From Actinomycetota bacterium (GTDB taxonomy: Bacteria; Actinomycetota; Actinomycetes; S36-B12): 15,442 nucleotides of DNA. Shown here piece after piece: positions 1 through 6,278 of this stretch; the stretch's first letter is position 1, and every line of letters starts with the position of its first letter. Where the stretch lies: the NCBI GenBank assembly GCA_009726075.1, contig WLND01000004.1:1-15442 (forward strand), given 5' to 3'. Under the pieces are notes generated by a model. It was not told the DNA's origin and ran no database searches. It saw only the letters and a list, made by a program, of their open reading frames with translations. A program made the translations under genes and the position numbers.

Positions 1-30
1 GGTTGGCCCCGCGAGTAGCCCCCCGGCATG

Positions 31-70
31 AGAAACGGCCCCTGAGCAGGTTTCCCCGCTCAGGGGCCGT
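31..70 (-). terminator. Intrinsic terminator downstream of tRNA-Tyr
   Basis: A perfect 13-bp inverted repeat (35-47 pairing with 58-70, stem ACGGCCCCTGAGC) encloses a 10-nt loop. Read on the minus strand it lies about 10 nt beyond the 3' end of the tRNA and is followed by TTTCT, a short but adequate U tract. Orientation and spacing fit factor-independent termination of the tRNA-Tyr transcript. The window ends 30 nt further on, so what lies beyond is unknown. Confidence 0.85.
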
Positions 71-80
71 GCACTGCGCG

Positions 81-163
81 TGGCAGGTGAAGGATTCGAA
101 CCTTCGGAGACTTTCGTCGACGGGTTTACAGCCCGCTCCCATTGGCCGCTCGGGCAACCTGCC
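81..163 (-). tRNA. tRNA-Tyr (anticodon GTA)
   Basis: Read on the minus strand this folds as a class II tRNA. The 7-bp acceptor stem is GGCAGGT/ACCTGCC (157-163 with 82-88), with discriminator A at 81. The T arm is GAAGG-TTCGAAT-CCTTC. The anticodon loop CTGTAAA carries GTA, which reads the tyrosine codons UAC and UAU. The long variable arm expected for bacterial tRNA-Tyr lies between the anticodon arm and the T arm. CCA is not encoded (the bases after the discriminator are CGC), so it must be added by tRNA nucleotidyltransferase. A terminator follows at once. No convincing promoter was seen upstream. Confidence 0.96.
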
Positions 164-455
164 TCGCCTGTCGCAATGCCTTCGCTGAAGGTTCGTCCCG
201 AAGGACTTGCCTCCGTAGCCCGATCAACGACCGGACACGAACGCACTGCTTTCTTGCGCTGGGCAAGCATACGCACTGCGCCGCGCTCGTCCGAATCGAA
301 CCCCGAACTCTGCGACCGTGGCCCTGTCGATCTGCCGATCGGCTGGCTTCCACGAGGGGCCTGGGAAGCCGAGCACAGACCCACCCGCGGGCCCCCTGAG
401 CAGAATTCGGGGCCGCGAGCCGCCAGAATGTACTCGTTCCCACCAAGGAGGATCT
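164..455. other. Divergent intergenic region between tRNA-Tyr and yajQ
   Basis: This stretch must hold the promoters for the minus-strand tRNA-Tyr and the plus-strand yajQ, but I could not find a clear -35/-10 pair for either. It contains a short hairpin (CCTTC-GCT-GAAGG, 179-191) just 5' of the tRNA, which could be part of the precursor leader, and a weak 5-bp stem at 253-267. Reading frames across it have no recognisable protein features and look like chance ORFs in GC-rich DNA. Confidence 0.4.
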
Positions 456-947
456 ATGGCTGACAGCAGCTTCGACATCGTCTCAAAGGTCGACCGGCAG
501 GAGGCCGATAACGCCCTCAACCAGACCGCGAAGGAACTCGCCCAGCGCTTCGACTTCAAGAACACCGACACCACGATCGAGTGGAAGGGCGAGCTCGGCG
601 TGGAGATCTCCTCCGGCACCGAGGAGCGTGCCAAGGCCGCGCTCGACGTGTTCAAGGAGAAGATCATCAAGCGGGGCATGAGCCTGAAGTGCTTCGAGGC
701 TGACGACGCTCGCTCGTCCGGCAAGGAATACAAGATCAGCGGAACCTTCAAGGCCGGGATCAGCCAGGAGCAGGCGAAGAAGATCGGCAAGCTCATCCGC
801 GACGAGGGACCAAAGGCCGTCAAGAGCCAGGTCATGGGCGAGGAGTTGCGCGTCACCGGCAAGAGCCGCGACGACCTGCAGGCCGTCCAGACCCTCGTGA
901 AGGAAGCGGATCTCGATTTCGCGGTGCAGTTCGTGAATTACCGCTGA
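456..947 (+). CDS. yajQ: YajQ family nucleotide-binding protein
   Basis: The 163-residue product matches the usual length and whole-length pattern of the YajQ/UPF0234 family: N-terminal MADSSFDIVSKVDRQEADNA, then FDFKNTDTTIEW, a central GKEYKISGTFKAGISQEQAKKI-type segment and the C-terminal DFAVQFVNYR. The fold is a pair of ferredoxin-like alpha/beta domains. Family members bind nucleotides, and the Xanthomonas homologue binds cyclic di-GMP and acts with a transcription factor; whether this protein does so cannot be read from sequence. The ATG at 456 is chosen because AAGGAGG (445-451) lies 4 nt upstream and the protein then begins exactly where the family does. The open frame reaches back to 318 but that part has no family similarity. 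It is cytoplasmic, apparently monocistronic, and converges with the nuoI-like gene with only 4 nt between stop codons. Confidence 0.93.
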   Translation: MADSSFDIVSKVDRQEADNALNQTAKELAQRFDFKNTDTTIEWKGELGVEISSGTEERAKAALDVFKEKIIKRGMSLKCFEADDARSSGKEYKISGTFKAGISQEQAKKIGKLIRDEGPKAVKSQVMGEELRVTGKSRDDLQAVQTLVKEADLDFAVQFVNYR

Positions 948-962
948 CCCACTAGTCAGCGG
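941..962. terminator. Possible bidirectional hairpin between convergent stops
   Basis: An 8-bp perfect inverted repeat, CCGCTGAC (941-948) and GTCAGCGG (955-962), with a 6-nt loop spans the last codons of yajQ and of the nuoI-like gene. Its position between two convergent genes suggests a shared transcription stop. Neither strand has a T tract after the stem, so this is not a classic intrinsic terminator; it may instead act as an RNA 3'-end stabiliser, or be coincidental. Confidence 0.4.
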
Positions 963-1302
963 GGCTCGGGTTGGTCGCTGGCCACCAGTTCACGAGCTCG
1001 TTGATGCCGTGGACGAGACCCCCGGCGGACGATGCTGCGTGGTCGAAGCCCGGCGACCAGGCCAGGGCATCGAACGGGCACAGGTCGACGCAGATGCCGC
1101 AGTACATGCACAGCCCGAAGTCGATGCGAAAGGCATCGAGCACATTGATGGTCTTTGGGCGTCGGGCACCGGGCTCGCTCACCTCCTCGGTATGGCTCTC
1201 GAGCTCGATGCACCAGGTTGGGCACTCTCGGACGCAGATCATGCACGAGGTGCAGGCGGATGGCTGCAGCCCGATGACCCCGTGCGCCTCGTCGGGGATC
1301 AT
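952..1302 (-). CDS. NuoI-like 2x[4Fe-4S] ferredoxin subunit (paralog)
   Basis: The 116-residue protein has two complete ferredoxin-type cluster motifs: C17-x2-C20-x2-C23-x3-C27-P and C65-x2-C68-x2-C71-x3-C75-P. This is the arrangement that binds clusters N6a and N6b in NuoI of complex I. It is much shorter than the main NuoI in this window (185 residues): about 40 N-terminal residues before the first cysteine are missing, which in NuoI pack against the membrane arm, and the C-terminal tail is shorter. It is probably a soluble or loosely attached electron-transfer subunit. The ATG overlaps the stop of the nuoC-like gene (ATGA), implying translational coupling in a B-C-I operon. Its nearness to korAB, which needs a ferredoxin-type acceptor, suggests it may receive electrons from KorAB, but this is inference. 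A stand-alone dicluster ferredoxin is the main alternative. Confidence 0.85.
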   Translation of the reverse strand: MIPDEAHGVIGLQPSACTSCMICVRECPTWCIELESHTEEVSEPGARRPKTINVLDAFRIDFGLCMYCGICVDLCPFDALAWSPGFDHAASSAGGLVHGINELVNWWPATNPSPAD

Positions 1303-1799
1303 GTCCCGCCAATCGCCGAGCGGCCGTCAGCCTCGTCCTGCATAAACCCCTCGGGAACCCCCGCGGGCCGCTGCCTACGCCGAGACGGATTGCCCCCGCG
1401 ACGACCATCGTCCGAGGCTTCGGCCGCACCCGGCCACTCGCGCACCACCCTCGCGACGAGCACCGATGACTTGAGGAGCGGCGGCGAGCCCTGCTGCGCC
1501 CGCCGTAGGAGCGGCCGCGCGTCTGTCAGGCCCGCGAACGTAATGCCGAACATTTCGCCGGTCTCGCGCTCGTGCCAGCTCGCGCCGAGGTAGAGATCGT
1601 TCAGGGATGGCAGCGTGCCCCCGGCCGGAATCGTGGTCGAGATGAGGTGAGCTTCGATCGATTCCGGGTGCGCGACCCGCCCGATGATCTCGACGCTGTC
1701 GCCTCGATCGACGCCGGTGAGGAACCCGAACAGGGTGCAGCCTGACCCATGGAAGCCGGCAATCGTGGAGCGCCATTCGGCCGCATCGACCCGGATCAC
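1299..1799 (-). CDS. NuoC-like 30 kDa subunit (complex I paralog)
   Basis: The 166-residue protein carries the NuoC/30-kDa subunit signature HERETGEMFGI (residues 76-86), followed by a FxGLxDARPLLRR segment (88-100) equivalent to the GHPDLRRIL stretch of NuoC. NuoC has no cofactor; it forms part of the peripheral arm beside NuoB and NuoD. The segment PLLKSSVLVARVVREWPG (107-124) resembles the C-terminus of the second NuoC paralog in other actinobacteria as I remember it. The last 40 or so residues are low-complexity and rich in R, G, D and A. The start is the GTG at 1799, which overlaps the nuoB-like stop codon (GTGA). No Shine-Dalgarno sequence is visible, so translation probably depends on coupling. 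No nuoD gene or nuoCD fusion follows it, which is unusual. Confidence 0.85.
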   Translation of the reverse strand: MIRVDAAEWRSTIAGFHGSGCTLFGFLTGVDRGDSVEIIGRVAHPESIEAHLISTTIPAGGTLPSLNDLYLGASWHERETGEMFGITFAGLTDARPLLRRAQQGSPPLLKSSVLVARVVREWPGAAEASDDGRRGGNPSRRRQRPAGVPEGFMQDEADGRSAIGGT

Positions 1800-2260
1800 G
1801 CGGTGGCCGTTTCGTCGACGAGGCGGAGGAGCCCCGCGATGAGGGCTTCCGGTCGAGGCGGGCAGCCCGGCACGTACACGGTCACCGGGAGCAGCTGGTC
1901 GATGCCCTTGGTCACGGTGGGGGCGTCCCAGTACGGGCCGCCCGTGTTCGCGCAGGCGCCGAAGGACACCGCGTGCCTGGCGCCATCGATGGCATCCCAG
2001 GCCCGCAGCACTCCGGGTGCCAGTGCATCGGTCACGGTTCCGGAGATCAGGAGAACGGTCGCGTCGATGCCCTTCGGTACCCCAGGGCCCGCCACGTCGG
2101 GCACCAGCAGGCCGGCGGTGATGGCCGCTCCCACCTCGAGGGCGCAGCAGGCGAGGCCGACGTCGAGCACCACGATTCGCAGCGCAGGGGCCCCGGCCAC
2201 GCGGTAGGCGCGCTCCGGCGTCCTGCGTTCGGCGACCTCCATGAGGGCAAGGCTAATCAT
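1796..2260 (-). CDS. NuoB-like N2-cluster subunit (complex I paralog)
   Basis: The 154-residue product keeps all four ligands of the N2 [4Fe-4S] cluster of NuoB: the tandem cysteines C38-C39 in GLACCALE, C103 in FGACANTGGPY and C133 in VPGCPPRPEAL. The tandem CC is the complex I pattern, unlike the CxxC of hydrogenase small subunits. The segment before the CC (RIVVLDVGLACC) differs from the WPxTFGLACC of ordinary NuoB, and the usual PRxSD motif is replaced by PKGID, so this is a divergent paralog. The ATG at 2260 is preferred: GGGGGGA lies 7 nt upstream and residues match the family from about position 25. The open frame continues upstream only as antisense to korA. It is first in a B-C-I operon and is divergent from korA by 142 nt. 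In complex I this subunit passes electrons to quinone and needs NuoD, which is missing from this cluster. Confidence 0.87.
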   Translation of the reverse strand: MISLALMEVAERRTPERAYRVAGAPALRIVVLDVGLACCALEVGAAITAGLLVPDVAGPGVPKGIDATVLLISGTVTDALAPGVLRAWDAIDGARHAVSFGACANTGGPYWDAPTVTKGIDQLLPVTVYVPGCPPRPEALIAGLLRLVDETATA

Positions 2261-2402
2261 CTGTTCATCCCCCCGACGCCACATGGCTACCCCGGCGAGA
2301 GGTCGCGGCGGCGAAGGGGCAGAATGTGGACGCCCTAGTATCGGCCGGTCCCCCACCGCCCGAGTCAATGGAGTCTGAGCTCCGCGCATAGAAGGTGTCG
2401 CC
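2261..2402. promoter_or_regulatory. Divergent control region, nuoB-like / korA
   Basis: This 142-nt gap must contain the promoters of two divergent operons. On the plus strand TAGTAT (2336-2341) fits the actinobacterial -10 pattern TAnnnT, with no good -35 at the right distance; it would give a 5' leader of about 50 nt for korA. On the minus strand TTGACT (2363-2368) and GATACT (2337-2342) resemble -35 and -10 elements but are 20 nt apart, longer than usual. The two candidate -10 boxes overlap, so simultaneous firing would be hindered if both are real. No operator palindrome stood out. Confidence 0.35.
2391..2395 (+). promoter_or_regulatory. Ribosome binding site of korA
   Basis: GAAGG ends 7 nt before the GTG at 2403. 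This spacing, and the match of the next residues (MAKQVVKLNKVVIRFAGDSG) to the start of KorA proteins, fix GTG 2403 as the translation start. Confidence 0.7.
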
Positions 2403-4265
2403 GTGGCCAAGCAGGTCGTCAAGCTCAACAAGGTCGTTATTCGATTCGCCGGAGATTCGGGCGACGGAATGCAACTGACCGGTGATCGATTCACCTCCGA
2501 GACAGCAGGGCTCGGCAATGACCTGTCGACCCTGCCCGATTTCCCCGCCGAGATCCGGGCGCCAGCAGGAACCCTGCCGGGTGTCTCGGCCTTCCAGCTG
2601 CACTTCGCGGACCACGACATCATGACCCCGGGCGATGCCCCGAACGTGCTCGTCGCGATGAACCCGGCAGCGCTCAAGGCAAATCTCCATGACCTGCCCC
2701 GCGGCGCCGACCTGATCGTGAACACCGATGAGTTCACCAAGCGCAACCTCGAGAAGGTCGGCTACGCAGCCAATCCGATCGAGGACGGCTCACTGGATGC
2801 GTACAACGTCCACGCTGTCGCGCTGACCTCCATGACCGTCGAGGCCCTCAAGGGCTTCGAGATGTCGAAGAAGGACGCCGAGCGGGCGAAGAACATGTAC
2901 GCCCTGGGCCTGCTGTGCTGGCTCTACAACCGTCCGTCCGAAGGAACCTTGAGCTTCCTTCGAGCGAAGTTCGCGAAGAAGCCGGTCATCATGGAGGCCA
3001 ACATCGCGGCCTACGAGGCGGGCTGGTCGTTCGGCGAGACGACCGAGGCCTTCTCCGTGCAGTACGAGATCGCACCCGCTCCGATGAAGGCCGGTGTCTA
3101 CCGCAACATCACGGGCAACCCGGCGATCTCCCTTGGGCTCGTGGCCGCCTCGAAGCTCTCGGGCCTTCCCCTGTTCCTCGGCTCATACCCGATCACGCCG
3201 GCCTCGGACATCCTCCATGAGCTGAGCAAGCACAAGCGATTCGGCGTGATGACCTTCCAGGCGGAGGACGAGATCGCCGGCATCGGTTCGGCAATTGGGG
3301 CCGCATACGGCGGCGCACTCGCGGTGACCACGACATCGGGACCCGGCGTGGCACTGAAGTCAGAGGCAATCGGTCTCGCAGTGTCGCTCGAACTCCCCCT
3401 GCTGATCATCGATGTGCAGCGCGGTGGCCCGTCGACGGGCCTGCCGACCAAGACCGAGCAGTCCGACCTCCTCCAGGCGATGTTCGGCCGCAACGGCGAG
3501 GCACCGGTGGCGATCATTGCGCCGCAGTCGCCGTCCGACTGCTTCTTCGCCACCATCGAGGCAGCCCGCATCGCCGTCGAGTACCGCACCCCGGTCTTCC
3601 TCCTCTCCGACGGCTACCTCGCCAACGGCTCGGAGCCCTGGCTCGTCCCCAACGTCGAATCGCTCCCGACCTTCGAGCCGAACTTCGCGACCGGGCCGAA
3701 CCACACGGCCGAGGACGGCACCGAGTCCTTCTGGCCGTACCTTCGCGACCCGGAAACCCTCGCGCGTCCGTGGGCCAAGCCCGGCACCAAGGGCCTCGAG
3801 CATCGCATCGGCGGCATCGAAAAGGCCGATGGCATCGGCACGATCTCCTACGATCCGGCCAACCACGACAAGATGGTCCGGTTGCGTCAGGCAAAGATCG
3901 ATGCGATCGCCCGCACGATTCCCGACGTCGAGGTCGACGACCCCAGTGGCGAAGCGCGTGTGCTCATCCTGGGCTGGGGCTCCACCTTCGGGCCGATCGG
4001 CGCAGCGTGCCGACTCGTCCGTGCGGAGGGCCAGCAGGTCGCACAGGCGCACATCCGACACCTGAACCCGTTCCCGTCTAATCTCGGCGACGTGCTCAAG
4101 GCGTACGACAAGGTCATCGTCCCGGAGATGAATCTGGGCCAGCTGGCGCTCCTTCTGCGTGCGAAGTACCTGGTCGATGTAGTCAGCTACAACCAGGTGC
4201 GCGGCATGCCCTTCAAGTCCGATGAACTCGCCGGCGTCATCTCCGACGTCCTTGAAAGCCTGTGA
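2403..4265 (+). CDS. korA: 2-oxoacid:ferredoxin oxidoreductase, fused gamma-alpha subunit
   Basis: The 620-residue protein is the KorA type in which the gamma and alpha domains of 2-oxoacid:ferredoxin oxidoreductase are fused. Residues about 10-190 are the gamma domain (IRFAGDSGDGMQLTG, later a VNTDEFTKRNL segment). Residues about 220-430 are the pyrimidine-binding alpha domain, with GSYPITPAS at 260-268 (substrate-contacting YPITP), FQAEDEIAGIGSAIGAAYGG, TTSGPG and QRGGPSTGLPT at 339-349. Residues from about 520 (VLILGWGSTFGP) form the C-terminal domain that contacts CoA in relatives. With KorB it converts a 2-oxoacid plus CoA and oxidised ferredoxin to acyl-CoA, CO2 and reduced ferredoxin. 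2-Oxoglutarate is the likely substrate, as for mycobacterial KorAB, but closely related enzymes use pyruvate or branched-chain 2-oxoacids. It is followed 7 nt later by korB. Cytoplasmic. Confidence 0.93.
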   Translation: MAKQVVKLNKVVIRFAGDSGDGMQLTGDRFTSETAGLGNDLSTLPDFPAEIRAPAGTLPGVSAFQLHFADHDIMTPGDAPNVLVAMNPAALKANLHDLPRGADLIVNTDEFTKRNLEKVGYAANPIEDGSLDAYNVHAVALTSMTVEALKGFEMSKKDAERAKNMYALGLLCWLYNRPSEGTLSFLRAKFAKKPVIMEANIAAYEAGWSFGETTEAFSVQYEIAPAPMKAGVYRNITGNPAISLGLVAASKLSGLPLFLGSYPITPASDILHELSKHKRFGVMTFQAEDEIAGIGSAIGAAYGGALAVTTTSGPGVALKSEAIGLAVSLELPLLIIDVQRGGPSTGLPTKTEQSDLLQAMFGRNGEAPVAIIAPQSPSDCFFATIEAARIAVEYRTPVFLLSDGYLANGSEPWLVPNVESLPTFEPNFATGPNHTAEDGTESFWPYLRDPETLARPWAKPGTKGLEHRIGGIEKADGIGTISYDPANHDKMVRLRQAKIDAIARTIPDVEVDDPSGEARVLILGWGSTFGPIGAACRLVRAEGQQVAQAHIRHLNPFPSNLGDVLKAYDKVIVPEMNLGQLALLLRAKYLVDVVSYNQVRGMPFKSDELAGVISDVLESL

Positions 4266-4272
4266 GGATCCA

Positions 4273-5328
4273 ATGACCACTGACGCATACCCAGCCCTGA
4301 CCCTCGTTCCGAAGACCGACGTGAAGCAGTCGGCGAAGGACTTCAAGTCCGACCAGGAGGTGCGCTGGTGCCCCGGGTGCGGCGACTACGCCATCCTCTC
4401 GGCCGTTCAGGCGTTCCTGCCTGATCTTGGCCTTGCCAAGGAGAACATTGTGTTCGTCTCGGGCATCGGCTGCTCCTCCCGATTCCCGTATTACCTCGAC
4501 ACCTTCGGCCTGCACTCCATCCATGGGCGTGCACCGGCCATCGCGACCGGGCTGGCCACGTCGCGTCCCGATCTATCGGTGTGGGTCATCACCGGTGACG
4601 GCGATGCGCTGAGCATCGGCGGAAACCACCTGATTCACGCGCTGCGCCGCAACGTCAACCTCAAGATCCTGCTGTTCAACAACCGCATCTACGGGCTGAC
4701 CAAGGGCCAGTACTCGCCGACCTCTGAGCAGGGCAAGATCACCAAGTCGACCCCTGAGGGTTCGCTCGACTACTCCTTCAACCCCGTCTCGCTGGCCCTC
4801 GGCGCCGAGGCAACCTTCGTCGCCCGCACCATCGACTCCGACCGGAAGCACCTCACCGAGGTCTTGCGTGCTGCCGCAGCGCACGAGGGCACGGCCCTCG
4901 TTGAGATCTACCAGAACTGCAACATCTTCAACGATGGGGCCTGGGAACCGCTCAAGGACAACGACACCCGCGACGACCTCATGATGCGCCTGACCCACGG
5001 TGAGCCGATTCGGTTCGGCAAGGATGGCGAGAAGGGCGTGGCACGCATGCCCGAGGGCCATGTCGCCGTCGTCAACGTCGCTGACGTCGGCGAGGACGCC
5101 ATCCTCATCCACGATGCGCATGCGAAGGATCCCGGCCTGGCCTTCGCCCTTTCGCGCCTTGCGAACCCCCGCACCCTCGAGAACACGCCCATCGGCGTCT
5201 TCCGAGACATCCACCGTCCGAGCTACGACCGCCTCCTGCGCGAGCAGATCGAGTCGGTCACCGAACGACTGGGCGGGGGCGACCTCCAGTCCCTCCTCAA
5301 CGGCAAGGACACCTGGAACGTGTCCTGA
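4273..5328 (+). CDS. korB: 2-oxoacid:ferredoxin oxidoreductase, beta subunit
   Basis: The 351-residue product is the thiamine diphosphate and [4Fe-4S] subunit of KorAB. The cluster ligands are C33 and C36 (WCPGCGDY), C67 (GIGCSSR) and C216 (YQNCN). The TPP/Mg motif begins GDGD at 108-111 and ends with NN about 25 residues later (ILLFNNRIYGLTKGQYSPTS). These are the four cysteines and the TPP motif expected for the family. The ATG at 4273 has GAGG (4264-4267) 5 nt upstream, overlapping the end of korA; the open frame extends to 4222 only inside korA. No separate delta (ferredoxin) subunit is encoded with it, so an external acceptor is needed; the nuoI-like protein of the divergent operon is a candidate by neighbourhood. 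The two genes are 7 nt apart and surely co-transcribed. Confidence 0.94.
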   Translation: MTTDAYPALTLVPKTDVKQSAKDFKSDQEVRWCPGCGDYAILSAVQAFLPDLGLAKENIVFVSGIGCSSRFPYYLDTFGLHSIHGRAPAIATGLATSRPDLSVWVITGDGDALSIGGNHLIHALRRNVNLKILLFNNRIYGLTKGQYSPTSEQGKITKSTPEGSLDYSFNPVSLALGAEATFVARTIDSDRKHLTEVLRAAAAHEGTALVEIYQNCNIFNDGAWEPLKDNDTRDDLMMRLTHGEPIRFGKDGEKGVARMPEGHVAVVNVADVGEDAILIHDAHAKDPGLAFALSRLANPRTLENTPIGVFRDIHRPSYDRLLREQIESVTERLGGGDLQSLLNGKDTWNVS

Positions 5329-5363
5329 CAACAGGGCCCGGACGTTCGCCGGCGAATACCGGC

Positions 5364-6278
5364 TTGATCCTCGGTGCCGTCACGTACGTGCTCTGGGGCC
5401 TGTTCCCGTTGTATTTCGCACTACTCGACTCGGTGTCGCCCATTGAAGTTGTGGCGCACCGAGTCGTGTGGTGTCTGGTGTTTCTATGCGTCATCCTGAG
5501 CATTTCGCGCGGCTGGCGGGCGCTGTTGGTCGTCTCGCACTCACGGCGCACCGTCGGGCTGCTCGCCGTCGCCGCGGCCTTCCTCAGCATCAACTGGGGC
5601 GTCTACGTCTACGCAGTCCACATCAACAAGGTCGTCGAAGCCTCGCTCGGCTATTTCATCAACCCGCTCGTCTCGGTCGCCCTCGGAGTGGTCATCCTCC
5701 GAGAACGGCTACGGCCCCTCCAGTGGACGGGCATCGGCCTTGCGGTGTCCGCCGTCCTTGTCCTGTCGTTCGCAGCGGGGCATCCACCATGGATCAGCCT
5801 CATCCTGGCGTCGTCCTTCGGCATCTACGGCCTGATCAAGAAGGTCGTGGGCATTGGCTCCGTCCAGAGCCTTGCGATCGAAACCGCGGCCCTAGCCCCG
5901 ATCGCGCTCACCCTCATGATCGTCGCGTTCGCTGATGGCAGCGGCGCTCTCATTCATGACGGGCCGGGTATGACCCTCCTGCTCATCCTGCTCGGACCCG
6001 TGACCGCGATCCCGCTCATCACGTTCGGGGCAGCCGCCACCCGCATCCCGCTGTCGACCCTCGGCGTCCTTCAGTACCTGACACCCATCCTGCAATTCAT
6101 CATGGGTGTAACGATCTTCGGCGAGGTGATGTCGAGCGGCCAGTGGTTGGGGTTCTTCATCGTCTGGATCGCGCTGATGGTGTTCACGTTCGACACGCTG
6201 CGCCAGGCCCGCCGGGCCAGCGGTCAACGCGCTGACGTGCTCGACCCAGGATCACTTCAGGTCATCGAACCCGACTAA
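5364..6278 (+). CDS. rarD: RarD-type EamA family transporter
   Basis: This 304-residue integral membrane protein has about ten hydrophobic segments, the EamA/DMT duplication. It contains the RarD hallmark LSINWGVYVYAVHINKVVEA (74-93) and EASLGYFINPLVSVALG (92-108), plus STLGVLQYLTPILQF (231-245). E. coli RarD is 296 residues. RarD is named for a chloramphenicol-related phenotype, and its substrate is unknown. The start is uncertain: TTG at 5364 is the only ordinary start codon in frame, has no good ribosome binding site, and leaves only a very short N-terminus before the first membrane helix. An in-frame CTG at 5325, overlapping the korB stop, would add 13 residues and give a more family-like N-terminus. 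It lies 35 nt after korB and probably shares its transcript. Its stop abuts the stop of the convergent polyprenyl synthase gene. Confidence 0.88.
   Translation: MILGAVTYVLWGLFPLYFALLDSVSPIEVVAHRVVWCLVFLCVILSISRGWRALLVVSHSRRTVGLLAVAAAFLSINWGVYVYAVHINKVVEASLGYFINPLVSVALGVVILRERLRPLQWTGIGLAVSAVLVLSFAAGHPPWISLILASSFGIYGLIKKVVGIGSVQSLAIETAALAPIALTLMIVAFADGSGALIHDGPGMTLLLILLGPVTAIPLITFGAAATRIPLSTLGVLQYLTPILQFIMGVTIFGEVMSSGQWLGFFIVWIALMVFTFDTLRQARRASGQRADVLDPGSLQVIEPD

Noticed and set aside
318..455. N-terminal extension of yajQ to an upstream ATG at 318
   Set aside because: The extra 46 residues have no YajQ similarity and AAGGAGG sits just before the ATG at 456, where family proteins begin.
224..862. 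212-residue minus-strand ORF over the yajQ gene
   Set aside because: It is antisense to a clear YajQ coding sequence, has no family motifs, and is the kind of long chance frame expected in GC-rich DNA.
1796..2260. Hydrogenase small subunit instead of NuoB-like
   Set aside because: The protein has the tandem CC of complex I NuoB (C38-C39) plus GACANTGGPY and PGCPPRPE, not the CxxC pattern of group 4 hydrogenases, and no large hydrogenase subunit is near.
2261..2746. Upstream extension of the NuoB-like frame to 2746
   Set aside because: The extension runs antisense through the start of korA and carries no NuoB-type sequence; GGGGGGA precedes the ATG at 2260.
3360..4346. 328-residue minus-strand ORF opposite korA
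   Set aside because: It lies wholly opposite korA and the start of korB, which have full family motifs; its composition (R, D, G, V rich) is typical of a shadow frame.
4573..5331. 252-residue minus-strand ORF opposite korB
   Set aside because: Antisense to korB, no recognisable domain, no ribosome binding site.
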